Position numbers and translations under genes: made by a program. The notes below the pieces were generated by a model. It saw only the letters and a program-made list of their open reading frames with translations, was not told where the DNA came from and made no database searches. From NCBI GenBank assembly GCA_001931905.2, contig MSJI02000769.1:62001-126000 (forward strand): 64,000 bases of DNA. Reading direction: 5' to 3'. Positions 12,192-24,345 of this stretch are shown here, piece after piece. The number at the start of each line of letters is the position of its first letter. Position 1 is the stretch's first letter. The stretch is from Cladosporium sp. IMV 00045 (taxonomy: Eukaryota; Ascomycota; Dothideomycetes; Cladosporiales; Cladosporiaceae).

Positions 12192-13084
12192 GACTACTAC
12201 TCGGATTGATGAACAAATTTTGAGGATGTTGTCGAAGGGTTAAGATGAAGGAGGCGATCGATGCCGGTGATGCAACTGTGATTATGCGGGCAGTCGAAAA
12301 TGTGGTTGCGGTGTTGTCTGATGGTTGCGATGCGACGAACGAGCAAAGATACGGAGGCGCGCATTCTTCCTAGACTCCAGCATCGTCATTATCCAAGACC
12401 TTTGATAGGACTGAGATGTGAAGCATTAAAGTTCGAGCCACAAGCATGCGGCTATGCCGTTTGGCTAGGAGCGTGCTTAGTCAAGATACTGGCTTACCTC
12501 AAGCATCCGTCTGATGAGTGGTAGTAAAGCCAGAAAATATGGGGCTACACGCTATTTGCAGGCAAGCCTTCATTGGATGTAAACAACGTTCTTCCCGTTC
12601 CCGAAAAGTGGGCTTTCGTCAATAATCATTTTGCGATGTTATCCCTGGTCGAGTTGACGCTGCCAAAGACCGGCTTCGTGAGCCGAAGCCTCCAAAATTC
12701 CGACACAACCAGGATGATACAACGTGAGCTCAATAATATACGGATGAAAATCTCAACAGCTTTGTGAATGCCTAGGTACTACGTCGGAAAGTTCGAAATG
12801 GAATCAGAGCAGTCGCTATCAGAACCAAAGCATCGAAACTCCTAGATCGCTCGAGGCCTGCCATTTTCGAGGTACTGGAAAGTACGCAAAAACGCCACAT
12901 TAACTTCGTCAATGCCTCGCACCTTCTGGGGGAGTGCTTCAAGTTCTCGTTCTAGGACAGCGTGGAGACATCTTCCCTAGCTCTGACGGGGTACATAATG
13001 CACCTGAACAGTAGCCAGTCTTCCAGATTTTCGCCTTATAATATCAACCCAACACACCGACCAGAATCAGGACCGGAAGCCACG
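12192..13084. other. Intergenic, divergent promoters only
   Basis: About 890 bp between the minus-strand hypothetical gene and the plus-strand secreted protein gene. No convincing ORF, repeat or RNA gene was seen. Confidence 0.5.
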
Positions 13085-15109
13085 ATGAAGCACCTTAGTC
13101 TGAGCATCATCGCGCTTGTCATAACGAGTTCACTAGCTCCACCCCCTCGAGTACCTCCTCACAGTTTTCCAGTAATTCTTGTTGACTCACAGGGCAGAGC
13201 TTTGAATGATATTCATCCGGCTTACTCTGAGAATCCAACAGAGGCTCCGCCAGACGTTAAAGAGGCTTCTCCAGACATTGAAGAGGCTCCTTCAGACGTT
13301 GAAGAGGCATCGGAAACCCCGGTTTACGATCCGAGAAGTCCCCAGGACATCTTCGACTCTGCAAGGATCACGGGTGCGAGGTTGTTTGATATGCTAATGA
13401 CTGACAATAGAGGAATAGGTCGCATGAGACAACACGACACAGGCAGCGCAGAGCCAAGAAGAATCCCCGATCGCACTCGATCTTATGAAGGGAAAAGGAG
13501 GGATCGCATCGGACCCATTATATGGAACCGTATGGCGGGGTTTCAAGATGTTATAATGTCTACATTCCCGGATTGGCTACTTGACGCTTCACCTGTGAGC
13601 CTGTTTGCCAACACTTTGGTATACTTCAACCCCAAAGATTCGTTGTTGAGGTGAAAAAGCTAATTGCAATGTTAGTATACTGCCGCCCGCGCAGAAGGTC
13701 TGGTCAGCTGTGTGAACGGCGCAATCATGCGGACTACCAACTTTCCTCGACCAAAACCGCTTTTGGGCTACCCATATCTGACTGAGGCCCCTTTGAAGAA
13801 TAAGAGAGATCCTAGGTGGCGCCAACTGGAGAGTCAATTTTTAGCCAGGGCTTGGAAAAAGAAGTGTTTGTCGAGTCTGGACAATCCTGCAAATTTAGAA
13901 AAGTTTGCAATATGTTTTCCCTCCGGATTGCCTGATAAGTCTCAGGATGCAGTCGAGATTGTGACGCAGTCATTGATGACTGTGACCGATCCTTGCATTG
14001 TAAATGCTCAGTTGCTTCGAGTAATAGGAGTAATTCTGCAACGCACGGGCAACGATCCAGAAGGGGGGAAACTACGACCGATGAACGAAAATCCTCTCAG
14101 AATCCCCGTGACGGATCCCAACGCATGGGCCGTACTTGGTGCAGAAGCACAGAGATGGTTCTTCATGCTACTTTACCAGTCGCGGGATATTCTGAGCATG
14201 AGAATGCCAACGGACCTTGAGATTTTCAGTACCAACCGCGGTCAACATGTTGGCATCAGATGGAATTTAGGCGAACCCAACACAAACCTATATGAAAAGT
14301 TCAGGGCGGAGGTTCGCAAGGAGCTCGCGAAGGACACGAAAGGAATGCCAGGAAGCGGTACTTCAGTCTTAGATGCTGCTGCTCCAAAAGCCGCCAGTGC
14401 CCAGACCGGACTTGGAAGAAGCGAACAATTTGGCGGACATGATCAACGATTCGGTCCTCAGGGGGACCACGCTGGTGGAGGAGCCCTGGCATATTCTCAA
14501 AATCTACCGCAACGCAGTCAGACATTTGACAGCTACGGTCAACAGCCCGACTTTCCGTCAGACTATGCTGGTTTCGGGCTCACAGACCCCCAAGGGTTCA
14601 TTCAAAAGAGCCACACATTCCGGGGACTCGACCAGCGGTCTAACCTCCAGTATGGCTCTAGTACTGAGCCTATTCAAGAAAGTCATACTTTCGGCGGATA
14701 CAATGAACGGACCGGCTTTCAGCCAGGTTTTGCTGGCTCAGAGATGACAAATCCTCAGAATTTCCCCCAAGCAGGCCAAGCATACGGCGGGTATAGTCAG
14801 CAATCTGGCTCGCAACAAAGACAACCTGGCACCGGAAATCCCTATCATCCTCCTCATCCTCCAGATCTATCCCAACAAGCGCGTTATGAAATGTATTCTG
14901 CACCGCAAGGTCAGTCTTCAGATGATCCCATCGTAGTTGAGGATGATCTTCCAGCTTCTTTAGAAGGCCAAGCCGGGAGTCAATTCAAAAAGATAAGAGG
15001 TTCTACCGGGAAGGAACGACAAGGGGCTGTCACGAAACCCAAAAGGAAAGAGAAGAAGAAAAGCCAACCCTGGCCGAAGAAATCGGGCCCACAGCCCGAC
15101 CACATGTGA
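13085..15109 (+). CDS. Unknown secreted repeat protein with basic C-terminus
   Basis: Predicted 655-aa protein of unknown family. The start at 13085 gives a signal peptide (MKHLSLSIIALVITSSLA); an in-frame ATG at 12962 would bury it. Exon 1 is 13085-13618 and exon 2 is 13676-15109, with a 57-nt intron that contains a CTAAT branch site. Features in order: three exact-length 7-residue repeats (EAxPDVx type, ~residues 53-73); a central region of ~300 residues rich in Trp and Leu without known motif; about five degenerate ~31-residue repeats beginning S-H/Q-T-F-G-G-Y (~427-565); an acidic-flanked DDPIVVEDD that resembles a SUMO-interacting motif; and a lysine-rich end (KPKRKEKKK). A secretion signal with a nuclear-localisation-like tail is unusual. 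It could be an effector or a cell-wall protein; both are guesses. Confidence 0.6.
13241..13303 (+). repeat. Three in-frame 21-bp tandem repeats
   Basis: Three head-to-tail 21-bp units encode EAPPDVK, EASPDIE and EAPSDVE, followed by a partial fourth unit. They lie just after the signal peptide of the secreted repeat protein. Confidence 0.85.
14420..14825 (+). repeat. Degenerate ~31-codon repeats in the secreted protein
   Basis: About five imperfect units start with S-x-T/Q-F/Y-G-G-Y-x-Q-R and end with P-Q-x-F-P/I-Q. One unit is shortened. The repeat is visible at protein level and is too diverged to be clear in the DNA. Confidence 0.65.
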
Positions 15110-16026
15110 GGCTCGGCCATATCACAGTGTACTTCCAGATCTCGTGCTTGGTTTCGTTCATGGCCAGAACATGGCACAGATAAGCCAATTCGTGCCTACT
15201 CTAATATCAGTATGGAGAAGGCTCGGGACCTTGTTGCCTTGCTTGGGTTGGTATCGGGTGAAAATCCTGGCGACGACGCCAAATTCGACTAGCCGTCTCA
15301 TTGGTTTCGACTCAATCGGGGCAAATCGAGGCGTTCATGCTGGTTCCATGAATTCTTGCCTGCTATTCTTGCTCCTTCTCCAATTTTCTTCCTCTTAAGG
15401 ATTCTCCTGTTGTTCAGCACAATTCCCGCACATTTTTTTCGGCCCTGAGTGGTTGCCATTAGATGACACATGATGGATATTTTGCTGATTCACCAGGAAA
15501 ATCTCTTTCTTTCTGATCTAGCGGGTGTCTCTGAGCAAGCTTGTTTGAATGGGTCAATGGGGATGGAATTGACTTGTCTTTGGATGGCAAATGCGAAGAT
15601 ATTTGTGATTTCCTAGTGCCTTTCTTTTCAGGATTTTATTATCTCTGGATTTCTGTCAAGCTTCACTGAATTGATCGACAGTGACGCATCAAATCATCTC
15701 TTCAATCTTTGAGTCGAAGTTAGTCTGGTTGCGCAGGCATAACTGATTCTGCACGTAATTTAATGTCATCAAGACAAAGCCTTAGAGTTGCTATCAGATG
15801 GTCCAGATCAAGGTCTTTCTGAAAGCGTTCATCTCTCATGCCAGGGCGAGCGTGACCCTACACACGTTCGACGCAAGGTTCTTGTACCAGATCCTACATC
15901 ACATCCTCCAGGAAAGATGGCACTTTCAATCACAGCTGACAAGGCTTCGCGATCCAACCATCGATCTGTTGCTGTGATTCGTACCATACATATGAAATAT
16001 CTTGGAGACTGTGTCAACCCCGAGCC
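15110..16026. other. Intergenic, convergent genes
   Basis: About 920 bp of 3' flanks between the secreted repeat protein and the rhodopsin-domain gene. It is somewhat T-rich on the plus strand. No gene seen. Confidence 0.5.
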
Positions 16027-17181
16027 TTATTGTCTGTACATCCCCTGCCCTCTCTGATCGTTATCGATCATCCGCGCGACAATATCCGCTCTCTTCGCTC
16101 CCAGACTATCGTTATTCATTATTTCATCCTGACTGCCGCCAAAATCGTCATCCAACTCCCTATAAGGCCGCCCCGAGTTGCGTGAATTTGGCAAGCTCGG
16201 CATGTCGAACCGTTTGGGAGTTCTGGATGGCATGTCGTACCCATCCTTGTAGGCGAAAGTATTGGTCCGTCCAGTCGCGTTCTTTGAGCCGAGGATGCGT
16301 GGTGCGACGCGGGTGAGGATGGCGTTGAGCGCGGGACCGCAGGACAGGATGATGGCGATGTTGACTTCGACGATGGAGATGACGACGCCGAGCGAGTTTG
16401 ACCATGTGAAGTCTTCGTCTGTGTTGTTCCACAAATCGTAGAAGGACTTCAGTCGAACGCAAGCCACTATGACGACTATCCAGCCTAGGGAGAGGACGGA
16501 GCCGACGGCGATCTTCTTGCGCCTGTTCAATTTCAGTGGCCAAACCATGAAGATGGGGATCAGCAGAATGAGAACGTCGGTCAGTATGGCTATCGCTGCG
16601 GTGGCCATTGAGAAGGCGTATTCATCGAAGCAGGAGAATGCTGTCGTCTCATCTGGGTCCCAGCGGTTCCAGTACATGTGGATTGGTAGGCATTGAGTGA
16701 GGGCGCCGAAGAATGTTCCGAGCATGTGTCCAAGATTGAAGAGGAACAAGCCGATCAACGACCAGCGAATGATCTTTCTTCGATCGCCCAGCCTGAACAG
16801 GAACACCATTATTGAAGCCTTCACGAGGCTAAGAATTGGGTTGTATAGCAGCTGTTGCACCATGCTGATCTTGTTGTTGTGCACTTGATCTTCTGAAGTT
16901 TGCTCCGGCACATCCCAGACGTGATAGCCAACATGTGTCAATTGAATGTACTTGTAAAGAACACCAGCGTTTGCAACCGCCAATGCCCAAGCGCAAACAC
17001 ACAACGCATCGTCTGCTAGAATGTTAGCCTCTGATAGAAGTCGTCCACGCGGTCATACCGTACCTGTCTTGAACTGGTATGTATATAGACGAAATCCAGC
17101 ACGCAGAGCAACAAAGATCGTGCTCAACACCGGAAAAGTGACGACGACTGCCAGCAGGTTGGGCTGTATTTTTTCGACCAT
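16027..17181 (-). CDS. Fungal rhodopsin-domain integral membrane protein
   Basis: Seven-helix membrane protein of the large fungal rhodopsin-domain family (related to Pth11-like receptors, without a CFEM domain). Exon 1 is 17181-17064 and exon 2 is 17015-16027. The 48-nt intron has donor GTACGG and acceptor TTCTAG, and splicing gives FKTADDALCVCAWALA, the usual DD at the start of TM2. The product is 368 aa. Family marks include VKASIMVFLFRL and CLPIHMYWN in the middle helices. LKSFYDLWNNTDEDFTWSN precedes the last helices, and a ~95-residue Arg/Asn/Asp-rich cytosolic tail follows. Ligand and role are unknown. Confidence 0.88.
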
Positions 17182-18368
17182 TCTGGTGGGAGAGTCGGAG
17201 AAGTTCCGTTATGCATTCGACCGACCGTATAGCCACGTGGATTGCCAGGAGCAAACACCGTATGGGACTGTGGTAGCCCACAGGCAGGGGACGCGAGACA
17301 ATGGTCGAACTGAATGAGGTGCGACCAGCGCACATTTAGAAATGCACAGCACCTCAACCTACACGAGCCAACATGATGCGAAGGATCGCAGCCCAGTTGG
17401 CAGAAAAAGGATCATTTTGCATTCTGGCCAAGTGCAAAGGTTGGCTAATGGGATCATGTCTCGGATTCATGAAAGAAGAGAGCTGTCGTATTGGGCAGGT
17501 CGGAGACTAAACGCGTCGAATTTTACTATTTGCATGGATTACTTAGACGATTGCGTCTATTATCGCTGGCACCGGGGTTTCATCCGTCATGGCGCCAATG
17601 AACGGTCCTACCGAAGGTACTTCCTCGACTCCATCGCGTGTGGCTGCATGGCTTCAGTGCTGATCTTGTGGAGAGACTTTTGGCCTAGATGCTGAAGATT
17701 GGGGCACGCGGCAATTTCTATGGCGGCAGAGCAATAAGTATGGATGGAACAAGGATATCAAAGACCATGTCCCGCTCTGTGTCAAGGGTGTTCTGAGCGG
17801 ATCAATGCTCGTTGAGGCAGTGGCCGGCCGATGTGGAGGTGGTCCTACTTTTCCTCTTTGGGACTCGGCACGGTGCGTGGCCGGGACGGGTGAAGCCTCC
17901 GACGACGACACTCCATGGTGCGACTACACTTATCTTATACTGGCAAACACATCGACCTCTATCAACGGTCGCTCATGCAAATCGTCCAGCCTTGCGTGAA
18001 CTATAAGATCTTCGCTGCTTTTTAGATCGTGCTAGTATCCACATACTGCATTGAATGTTCGGCAAAAATGGCGGCGAGAGCGATGCAAACTGCCATGCCG
18101 AGCGCCCCTGCCGCAACGCCCTGTATCCTCTAAATCCTTCGCCAAGCTATCTATATCGACCTAAAGCAACAACCATGTAGTTGCATGAAGGGTCTCTCTG
18201 CTCTCCGTCCGGTGCGATCCGGCAGTTGTGTCCGTCGCAAGGTGGCGAACGTCCGAGATTGCACCTCTGGAGACGATGCACGGCTGTCAAAAGCTAATGG
18301 ATAAAAGCAGAGGGTCTGCGGTAAGGTGACAGTCTTTGCACCAGCACCTCTCGCTGCAAATCGACAAA
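17182..18368. promoter_or_regulatory. Divergent intergenic region, rhodopsin-domain gene / FAD oxidase
   Basis: Roughly 1.2 kb with both promoters. ORFs of 85-117 codons inside show no family features. No repeat recognised. Confidence 0.45.
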
Positions 18369-20467
18369 ATGCTTTCAACTCTTGTGTCGGCGACTTTGGG
18401 CGTTGCATCTGTTGCAACGGCTCTGCATCTCCCCCCACTTGAGGAGAGGACTCGCGTGCACCTGGATGACTTGGTGACACGCGGTCTTGACTACCCGACA
18501 CTCGAGCAGGATGCCAGCGGCTGCGTTCCTCTATTCGGATCGGAAGAAAAGCACCTTTCTGCTGACGATGTCCGATCTGTGGAGGAGCTACTGCAAGGTC
18601 ACAACAGCACCGGCGACCTTTTTCGCTTTGCAGACCTTGAAACAGACAAGCCCACAAGCGAGTCTAGCGAAATCACACTCCAAGGCCCTAACAACTGCAA
18701 AGTCTTCCCTGGTGATGCAGCTTGGCCTTCCTCGCAGGATTGGAATGCATTGAATGCCATCACGAACAATGCTCTCCTCAAGCCGGCACCACAAGCCCAC
18801 GTCTGCTACGGCTCGAACGCATCGGCAAATTCCTCTGCCTGCCAGGCCTTGACCGAACGATGGAACGACCCTTTCGCACAGTATGTTTAGCATGACAAGA
18901 ACGCCTTGATTTTCGACGCTAATGCATCCACAGCTTGGACGACCCCCTTGAGATGCTCACGCCTTTGTACCAAGGCATGACATGTCAACCACCATCGCTC
19001 TTCGACGTCACCGGCACCTGTGAACAGGGTGGCTACCCTGTCTACGTCGTCAATGTTACCAATGTCGCTCAAGTCCAACTGGCCGTCAACTTCGCCCGTA
19101 ACACTGGCATTCGCCTCGTCGTCAAGAACACTGGCCATGACTTCGTTGGAAAGTCTGGTGGTGCCGGCTCGCTCAGTGTTTGGACGCACCACATGAAGGA
19201 AGTTGCCTTCCTCCCTGAATACCAAGACAGTGACTACACTGGACCTGCCATCAAGTCTGGCGTCGGCATACAAGGCTTTGAACTGTATGCCGCAGCCGAT
19301 AGTTTTGGTGTGATTGCCATGGGTGGCGAGTGCCCCACTGTCGGTCCCATGGGTGGCTGGGTTCAGGGTGGAGGCCACTCACCTGTTAGCAGTCTTTGGG
19401 GCTTGGGTGCTGACCACGTCTTGGGTCTCGAAGTTGTTACCGCTGATGGTAAATTCGTCACGGCCAACAAAGACCAGCACTCCGATCTCTTCTGGGCTTT
19501 GCGAGGTGGCGGCGGTGGTACCTTCGGTATCGTGACTTCCGTCATCACCAGAGTCTTCTATGATGTTCCTGTCACCGCAGCATCTTGGGATGTCGCCGCT
19601 GGCCCCAACATCACCAACGAAGCTTTCGAAGCTGGCTTGAAGGCTTACTTCGAGACTTTCCCGACTGGCGCCGACAACGGCATCTACTCCTACTTCCAAG
19701 TCTGGCCTGGTGAGAGCAAGAGATTTATTATGCAGCCGTACTTCGCCCCCAATAAGACTCTCGAAGAAGCACAGGCGATCCTCGAGCCCTGGTTACAGAC
19801 CATGGCCAAGCTGAACATCCCTGTCAACCCCAAGTGGGAGACCTACAACGGCTTCTACGACGCCTACAACGCCTCCTTTCCCGTTGAGGACGTGAACACC
19901 CACGGCGCCGCCTCCTCCGCCCGTCTGTTCCCCCGTGAAAACTTCGAGAACGAAACCCTCTGGAACACCACCTGGGATGTCTTCTCCGAGGGCCTCAACA
20001 ACGGCGTCGTGATCATCGGCTACAACATCGCCCCCAGCTACGAGCGCGGCTACTCTCCCGACAACTCCGTCAACCCCGCGTGGCGCTCCGCCATCGGCTT
20101 CCTCATCACCGCCACGATCGTCGACCTCGAAGAAAGCGCCGAATACCAACTCGAGCAGCGCCACAACTTCACCTACGGCCCCATGCAGCAGTGGCGCGAC
20201 ATCACTCCCGGCGGCGGCACGTACATGAGCGAGAGCGACTACCTCGAGCCTAACTTCCAGTGGGCTTTCTTCGGTAGCTATTACCCTCGTCTGTTGCAGA
20301 TCAAGCAGCGCTACGACCCTTACAACTTGTTCTACGCGCACACGGGTGTTGGGTCGGAGTTCTTTGAGGTTCGCACCGAGAGCGGTCTGCCGGATCAGAA
20401 TGGTAGGCTGTGCGTTAATGAGAACCCGAAACTTTATGAAGCTGAGGGTCCGAATTATGAGCCTTAA
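18369..20467 (+). CDS. Secreted BBE-like FAD-linked oxidoreductase
   Basis: Flavoprotein oxidase of the berberine-bridge-enzyme/PCMH type, acting on sugars, alcohols or secondary metabolites. Exon 1 is 18369-18880 and exon 2 is 18934-20467 (53-nt intron, donor GTATGT, acceptor CACAG); splicing gives WNDPFAHLDDPLEML. The 681-aa protein starts with a signal peptide (MLSTLVSATLGVASVATA). The FAD_binding_4 domain begins around residue 220. His238 in NTGHDF and Cys304 in GGECPTVGPMGG sit where bicovalent flavin attachment occurs in this family. The C-terminal BBE motif is YDPYNLFYAHTGVGSE. Its neighbours (epoxide hydrolase, DHA2 pump, SDR) suggest a tailoring or detoxification role; the substrate is unknown. 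Confidence 0.93.
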
Positions 20468-20960
20468 TTTGAAGATGTGCGTTTGGTAGTCTAGCGTATA
20501 GCGAGTTTGAGCAAGCACATTCATTCGAAGTCTTGACAGAGCGCGCACTTCCATCCTTTCATGTCACTTCTTTCCACTGAGAGATTGCCTAATCTATCAT
20601 TACGAAAGCATCGCTAGCCACCTGGTTAACATCCATCTCAATGGAGTGTCAGCTAAAGTTCCAATGAAAATCAATACCAGGCTGGTCTAAGCCCTTCGCT
20701 GCACGTCGACTCCTTCAACTGCGAAGCAGTGAAATTACGCTTTGATACTCAATCACTCGAGACTTGCGCGCATTCCCCAAAACCGCGCAAGTACATTCTT
20801 CAACATTTTCCAAACAGCTTCTGGTTGTTTGATATGACACACATCACTCCTCCTCAAATGAACAACACACCACAATTCAGAACACGTCTTCAAATCAGTA
20901 CAAACAAACAAATGAGTACACAATTCCGAAAGTTCCAAACCCTTCACAATCCCCGATCTC
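20468..20960. other. Intergenic, convergent 3' flanks
   Basis: About 490 bp between the FAD oxidase stop and the epoxide hydrolase stop. AC-rich on the plus strand. No gene seen. Confidence 0.55.
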
Positions 20961-22124
20961 TCACAACCCCTCCAAAAACCTCCCAACCGCCTCAATCACC
21001 TCCTGGGGCCTCTCCTGCATAACCCAATGCCCCGCGCCCTCCACCAACGTCACCCCCCTCCAACACCCCTCCCCCACCACCCTCGCATCCGCATACCCCT
21101 CCAACGCCCCAGGCTGCTGAAAATTCCCCCAATCGCACTTCCCGCTCACAAAAGCGACCGGGACCTCAATCCTCTTCCCCGCCATGAGGAACAAATCCTT
21201 CCGGCTCTGCGGCGTAGAGCCAGTTTGTGCGCGGTACCAGTTCAAAGCGCCTTGGAAGCCAGTGCGGGTCCATTCGGAGACGTAGACGGTTAAGCCCTCG
21301 GGAGGGAGCCAGGACTCTGTGGCGGCGGCGTTTTCGCCCTGCATGTTGCGGGCTATGGTTGCCGGGAAGCTCTCGGATAGGGGCATGATGTAGTACTCGG
21401 GCATCTGCGCCACGGCGTCCGCGGTCCAGGACGTGAGGGGGCGGGCGAGTTTGTTGGGCTCCCACGCGCCGGATTTCAGGTGGAAGTAGCCGCGCAGGTA
21501 GGTTTCCAGGCCTTGCGGGGGGTGGGACCAGTCGGAAGCTGCGGTTGGGGTGGAGTTGTACCATTTGTAGTGTTTCCGGGGCGGGTCGAGGGAGGCGAGG
21601 GCGGTTTGGATGGATGGTTTGGGCGGGTCAAGGGGCGTGGGAGGGGCGTGGTGCGGGTGGGACATTTGGATTGTCGATTTGAAGATGTCGGGGCGCATGA
21701 GGGCTGTCATGGCGGAGGAGACGCCGCCAAAGTCGTGTCCGATTATGGTGTGGACGGTAGTATAGCCGAGACCGTAGACGAGGCAGACGAGGTCGCGTAC
21801 CAGGTTGGTGAGCGTGTATTCGTTCAGGTCGACTTCGTGGTAGGGTTTTTGTTCCCAGCCTGTGGTGCGGCCGTAGCCTCGCTGGTCCATTGCTACGCAG
21901 TAGTAGCCTTGGGAAGCGATGGAGGGGAGGATCTTCCGCCATGAGAAGGCGAGTTCTGGGAAGCCGTGGCAGAAGAGGATGAGGGGGTTGGTTTTCTGGC
22001 CGGATTGAAGGATGTGGAAGTTCAGGCCGCAGGAAGACGTGCAGTCGATGTACTCTTCGGTGATGCCTTCTGGTAGAGGCAATGGTGGGAGGCCTTCTCC
22101 GTTTGGGAGGGTGGGGTTGGCCAT
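20961..22124 (-). CDS. Epoxide hydrolase (alpha/beta hydrolase fold)
   Basis: Soluble epoxide hydrolase that opens epoxides to vicinal diols. Intronless, 387 aa from the ATG at 22122-22124; the frame is open further upstream but without family sequence. The oxyanion motif HGFPE is at 53-57, nucleophile Asp131 in GHDFGG, acid Asp331 in SGKCDWGN and base His366 in GAGHW. The aspartate nucleophile, rather than serine, marks it as an epoxide hydrolase or haloalkane-dehalogenase relative. HGFPE and length favour the former. Cap-domain Tyr residues (for example Tyr297 in NWYRAQ) are available for epoxide activation. It lies convergent with the FAD oxidase and next to an efflux pump. Confidence 0.92.
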   Translation of the reverse strand: MANPTLPNGEGLPPLPLPEGITEEYIDCTSSCGLNFHILQSGQKTNPLILFCHGFPELAFSWRKILPSIASQGYYCVAMDQRGYGRTTGWEQKPYHEVDLNEYTLTNLVRDLVCLVYGLGYTTVHTIIGHDFGGVSSAMTALMRPDIFKSTIQMSHPHHAPPTPLDPPKPSIQTALASLDPPRKHYKWYNSTPTAASDWSHPPQGLETYLRGYFHLKSGAWEPNKLARPLTSWTADAVAQMPEYYIMPLSESFPATIARNMQGENAAATESWLPPEGLTVYVSEWTRTGFQGALNWYRAQTGSTPQSRKDLFLMAGKRIEVPVAFVSGKCDWGNFQQPGALEGYADARVVGEGCWRGVTLVEGAGHWVMQERPQEVIEAVGRFLEGL

Positions 22125-22608
22125 GGTGATGATCTGATGGAAAGAAGTATGATGAGGTCTAAGATTGATTTGGGATTCTTTACTGATTGAATCGATCACC
22201 CATGGATCATATGTATTTATAGTGGTCTTGCAGGTGATGGTCAGCAAAGATATATATCTGAGGTGATGCGTCGGCGTATTCGGCTGAGGGGAGTTGCTGG
22301 ATGGAGGGGCAAAGGTTGGCGGACAAAATTGACACCGATCAATCGTTGCCGGTGGATGCTGAACGACAGCACCTTTGATCCGAAAAATGGTGCTGGCACA
22401 CACTTGACATCTGGATCAAAACAGAAATTATTAGATACTTGCTGACTGAACAAAGAACCCAAGACATTGGAAACAAATTATTGGGTTTCATTAATAGAGC
22501 AGGGCGTTATTCATAGCAACTTTATTTTCGTAAGAGACTCCAACAATCTGGAAAATAAGCCAAACACACTATGCCATCCGATCTATCAAGGTACCATACC
22601 ATGCCCAA
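22125..22608. other. Intergenic between epoxide hydrolase and DHA2 pump
   Basis: About 480 bp: promoter of the epoxide hydrolase and 3' flank of the transporter. No gene or repeat seen. Confidence 0.5.
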
Positions 22609-24345
22609 TTACACAGCAGATGCTTCAGCCTTCTCAGCATCCTTCTCAGCATCCTTGGAATCAGCCTTTCCACTCCCAGCCGTCTTCTCAGTCTTCTTCA
22701 CGTTCGTCCACTCCAAGCCCAGCGCGCCAATGACAGAAACAGCAGCCATGCCCGCAGAAATCAGAAACACTTGTCGCAAAGCATTGTTATACACCTCAAG
22801 AACGTCAGGCAACAGCTCCGCCGGAACCAATTCCCTCAAATCAGTAGCGCCGGTGTTGACGATACTCTCCGGATCAATATCGGTAACGATCTGAGTGATT
22901 CCCTTGACCAAGTTCGAAGTGAGGACATTCTGGCCGACGGAGATGAAAATCGCGCCTCCCATCGTCTGCGCAAACACGGTCAAAGCCAATCCAGTGGGCA
23001 CGTCGGCGCGCTTGAGAACCGTCTGCGCGGCCAAATTGGCCTGCTGCATGCCCAAACCAAGCGCGAAGCCGTACAGCACTTGATAGCCGATCCACTCGCC
23101 GTGGCCGGTGTCGACTTTCCACATGGAAATGAGGCCTGCGGCGACGGGCATGACGATGGCGGAGAAGTAGGCGAATTGCGTGTAGTAGCCGATTTTGCTC
23201 GTCAGAGCGCCGGAGACGATCGTTCCCAGGACGAGGGAGAGGACCATTGGGATGGTTCGGATGCCGGATTCCACGGCCGAGACTCCCTTGACGGCTTGGA
23301 ACCAGATGGGGATGAAGTAGACCATGAGCATCATGCTGGCTGCGACGTTGAAGACGAAGAAGCAGCCGGCGAGCATGCTGCGGTTTTTGACGATGGCTGC
23401 GGGGATGGTGGCGGTTTTTTGAGTGGTGACTTGTACGACGATGAAGGCGATCATGAGGACGCCGAAGAGGACTAGGAGGGCGATGATCTTGCCGTTCGAC
23501 CAGGCTAGACTGCTGCCTCCCCATTGCAGGGCGAGGAGGAGACATACGAGGCAGGGGAGGAGGAAGAAGGTACCGAGAGGATCGAGTTGGAGCAGCTTGT
23601 CCTTGGTGTTGAGGCCTTTCTTGAAGGGCTCCATGTTCTTCAGCAGCAGCATTATCGCGAGCATGGTGACGGCACCGATAGGCAGATTGATGTAGAAGCA
23701 CCATCTCCAGGATACATTGGAAGTAAAAGCGCCTCCAAGCAGAGGGCCGACAACACTGGCAATGCCGAAAGTGGCGCCGACAGCTCCCATCCACAATGGC
23801 CTTTTTGCGAGCGGCAAGGTATTGACCAGCAATACCATTCCTCCGGACATCATGCCCGCCGAACCAGCACCCTGGATTGCTCGTCCGATAATGAAAGCAA
23901 TAGAATTGGGAGCTGCGCCGCATACCGCCGAGCCAATCTCAAAAATGAGAATGAGGGAGAGGTAGACATATTTGGGCGAATAGAAGGTGTAGACGCGACC
24001 GAGGAAGAGCGTGAAGCAGCATGAGGTCAGGAGGAAGGCGCTACCGTACCAACCAATATCGTCCAGTGAATGGAATTCGTCCGTCATGGCAGGAATGGCT
24101 GTCGCAATAATGGTTCGGTCAAGGGCAGTGAGGAATAAAGCCAGGAGGACAGAGACCATGACCAGTGCAGCTTGGGCAGGTGGAGGGTAGTCTGCGGCTT
24201 TCTCATCATCGTCGTCTTCGTTATTTTCTGTCGCCGGACTGTTCTCTTTGGGCGTTTCCTTGATTTCGGCATCATAGTTGGTAGAAGAGGAGCTACCAAG
24301 GCGTTCATCAGCCTTGGTGTTGTCAGTGAGAGCTGTGGTCGACAT
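22609..24345 (-). CDS. MFS efflux pump, DHA2 family (14 TM)
   Basis: Predicted drug/toxin:H+ antiporter. Intronless, 578 aa from the ATG at 24343-24345; a further upstream in-frame Met is unlikely because it adds non-family residues. The [13 protein letters not shown] motif in TM1 is the DHA2 signature. Motif A-like [13 protein letters not shown] follows TM2, and [15 protein letters not shown] is in TM4. Motif C ([25 protein letters not shown]) lies in TM5-6. The C-terminal tail is Lys/Ala/Asp-rich. Such pumps are often found in secondary-metabolite clusters; here it is flanked by an epoxide hydrolase and an SDR. Confidence 0.94.
   Translation of the reverse strand: MSTTALTDNTKADERLGSSSSTNYDAEIKETPKENSPATENNEDDDDEKAADYPPPAQAALVMVSVLLALFLTALDRTIIATAIPAMTDEFHSLDDIGWYGSAFLLTSCCFTLFLGRVYTFYSPKYVYLSLILIFEIGSAVCGAAPNSIAFIIGRAIQGAGSAGMMSGGMVLLVNTLPLAKRPLWMGAVGATFGIASVVGPLLGGAFTSNVSWRWCFYINLPIGAVTMLAIMLLLKNMEPFKKGLNTKDKLLQLDPLGTFFLLPCLVCLLLALQWGGSSLAWSNGKIIALLVLFGVLMIAFIVVQVTTQKTATIPAAIVKNRSMLAGCFFVFNVAASMMLMVYFIPIWFQAVKGVSAVESGIRTIPMVLSLVLGTIVSGALTSKIGYYTQFAYFSAIVMPVAAGLISMWKVDTGHGEWIGYQVLYGFALGLGMQQANLAAQTVLKRADVPTGLALTVFAQTMGGAIFISVGQNVLTSNLVKGITQIVTDIDPESIVNTGATDLRELVPAELLPDVLEVYNNALRQVFLISAGMAAVSVIGALGLEWTNVKKTEKTAGSGKADSKDAEKDAEKAEASAV

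Noticed and set aside
18151..18657. 168-codon minus-strand ORF over the start of the FAD oxidase
   Set aside because: It is antisense to a well-supported coding exon and has no family features.
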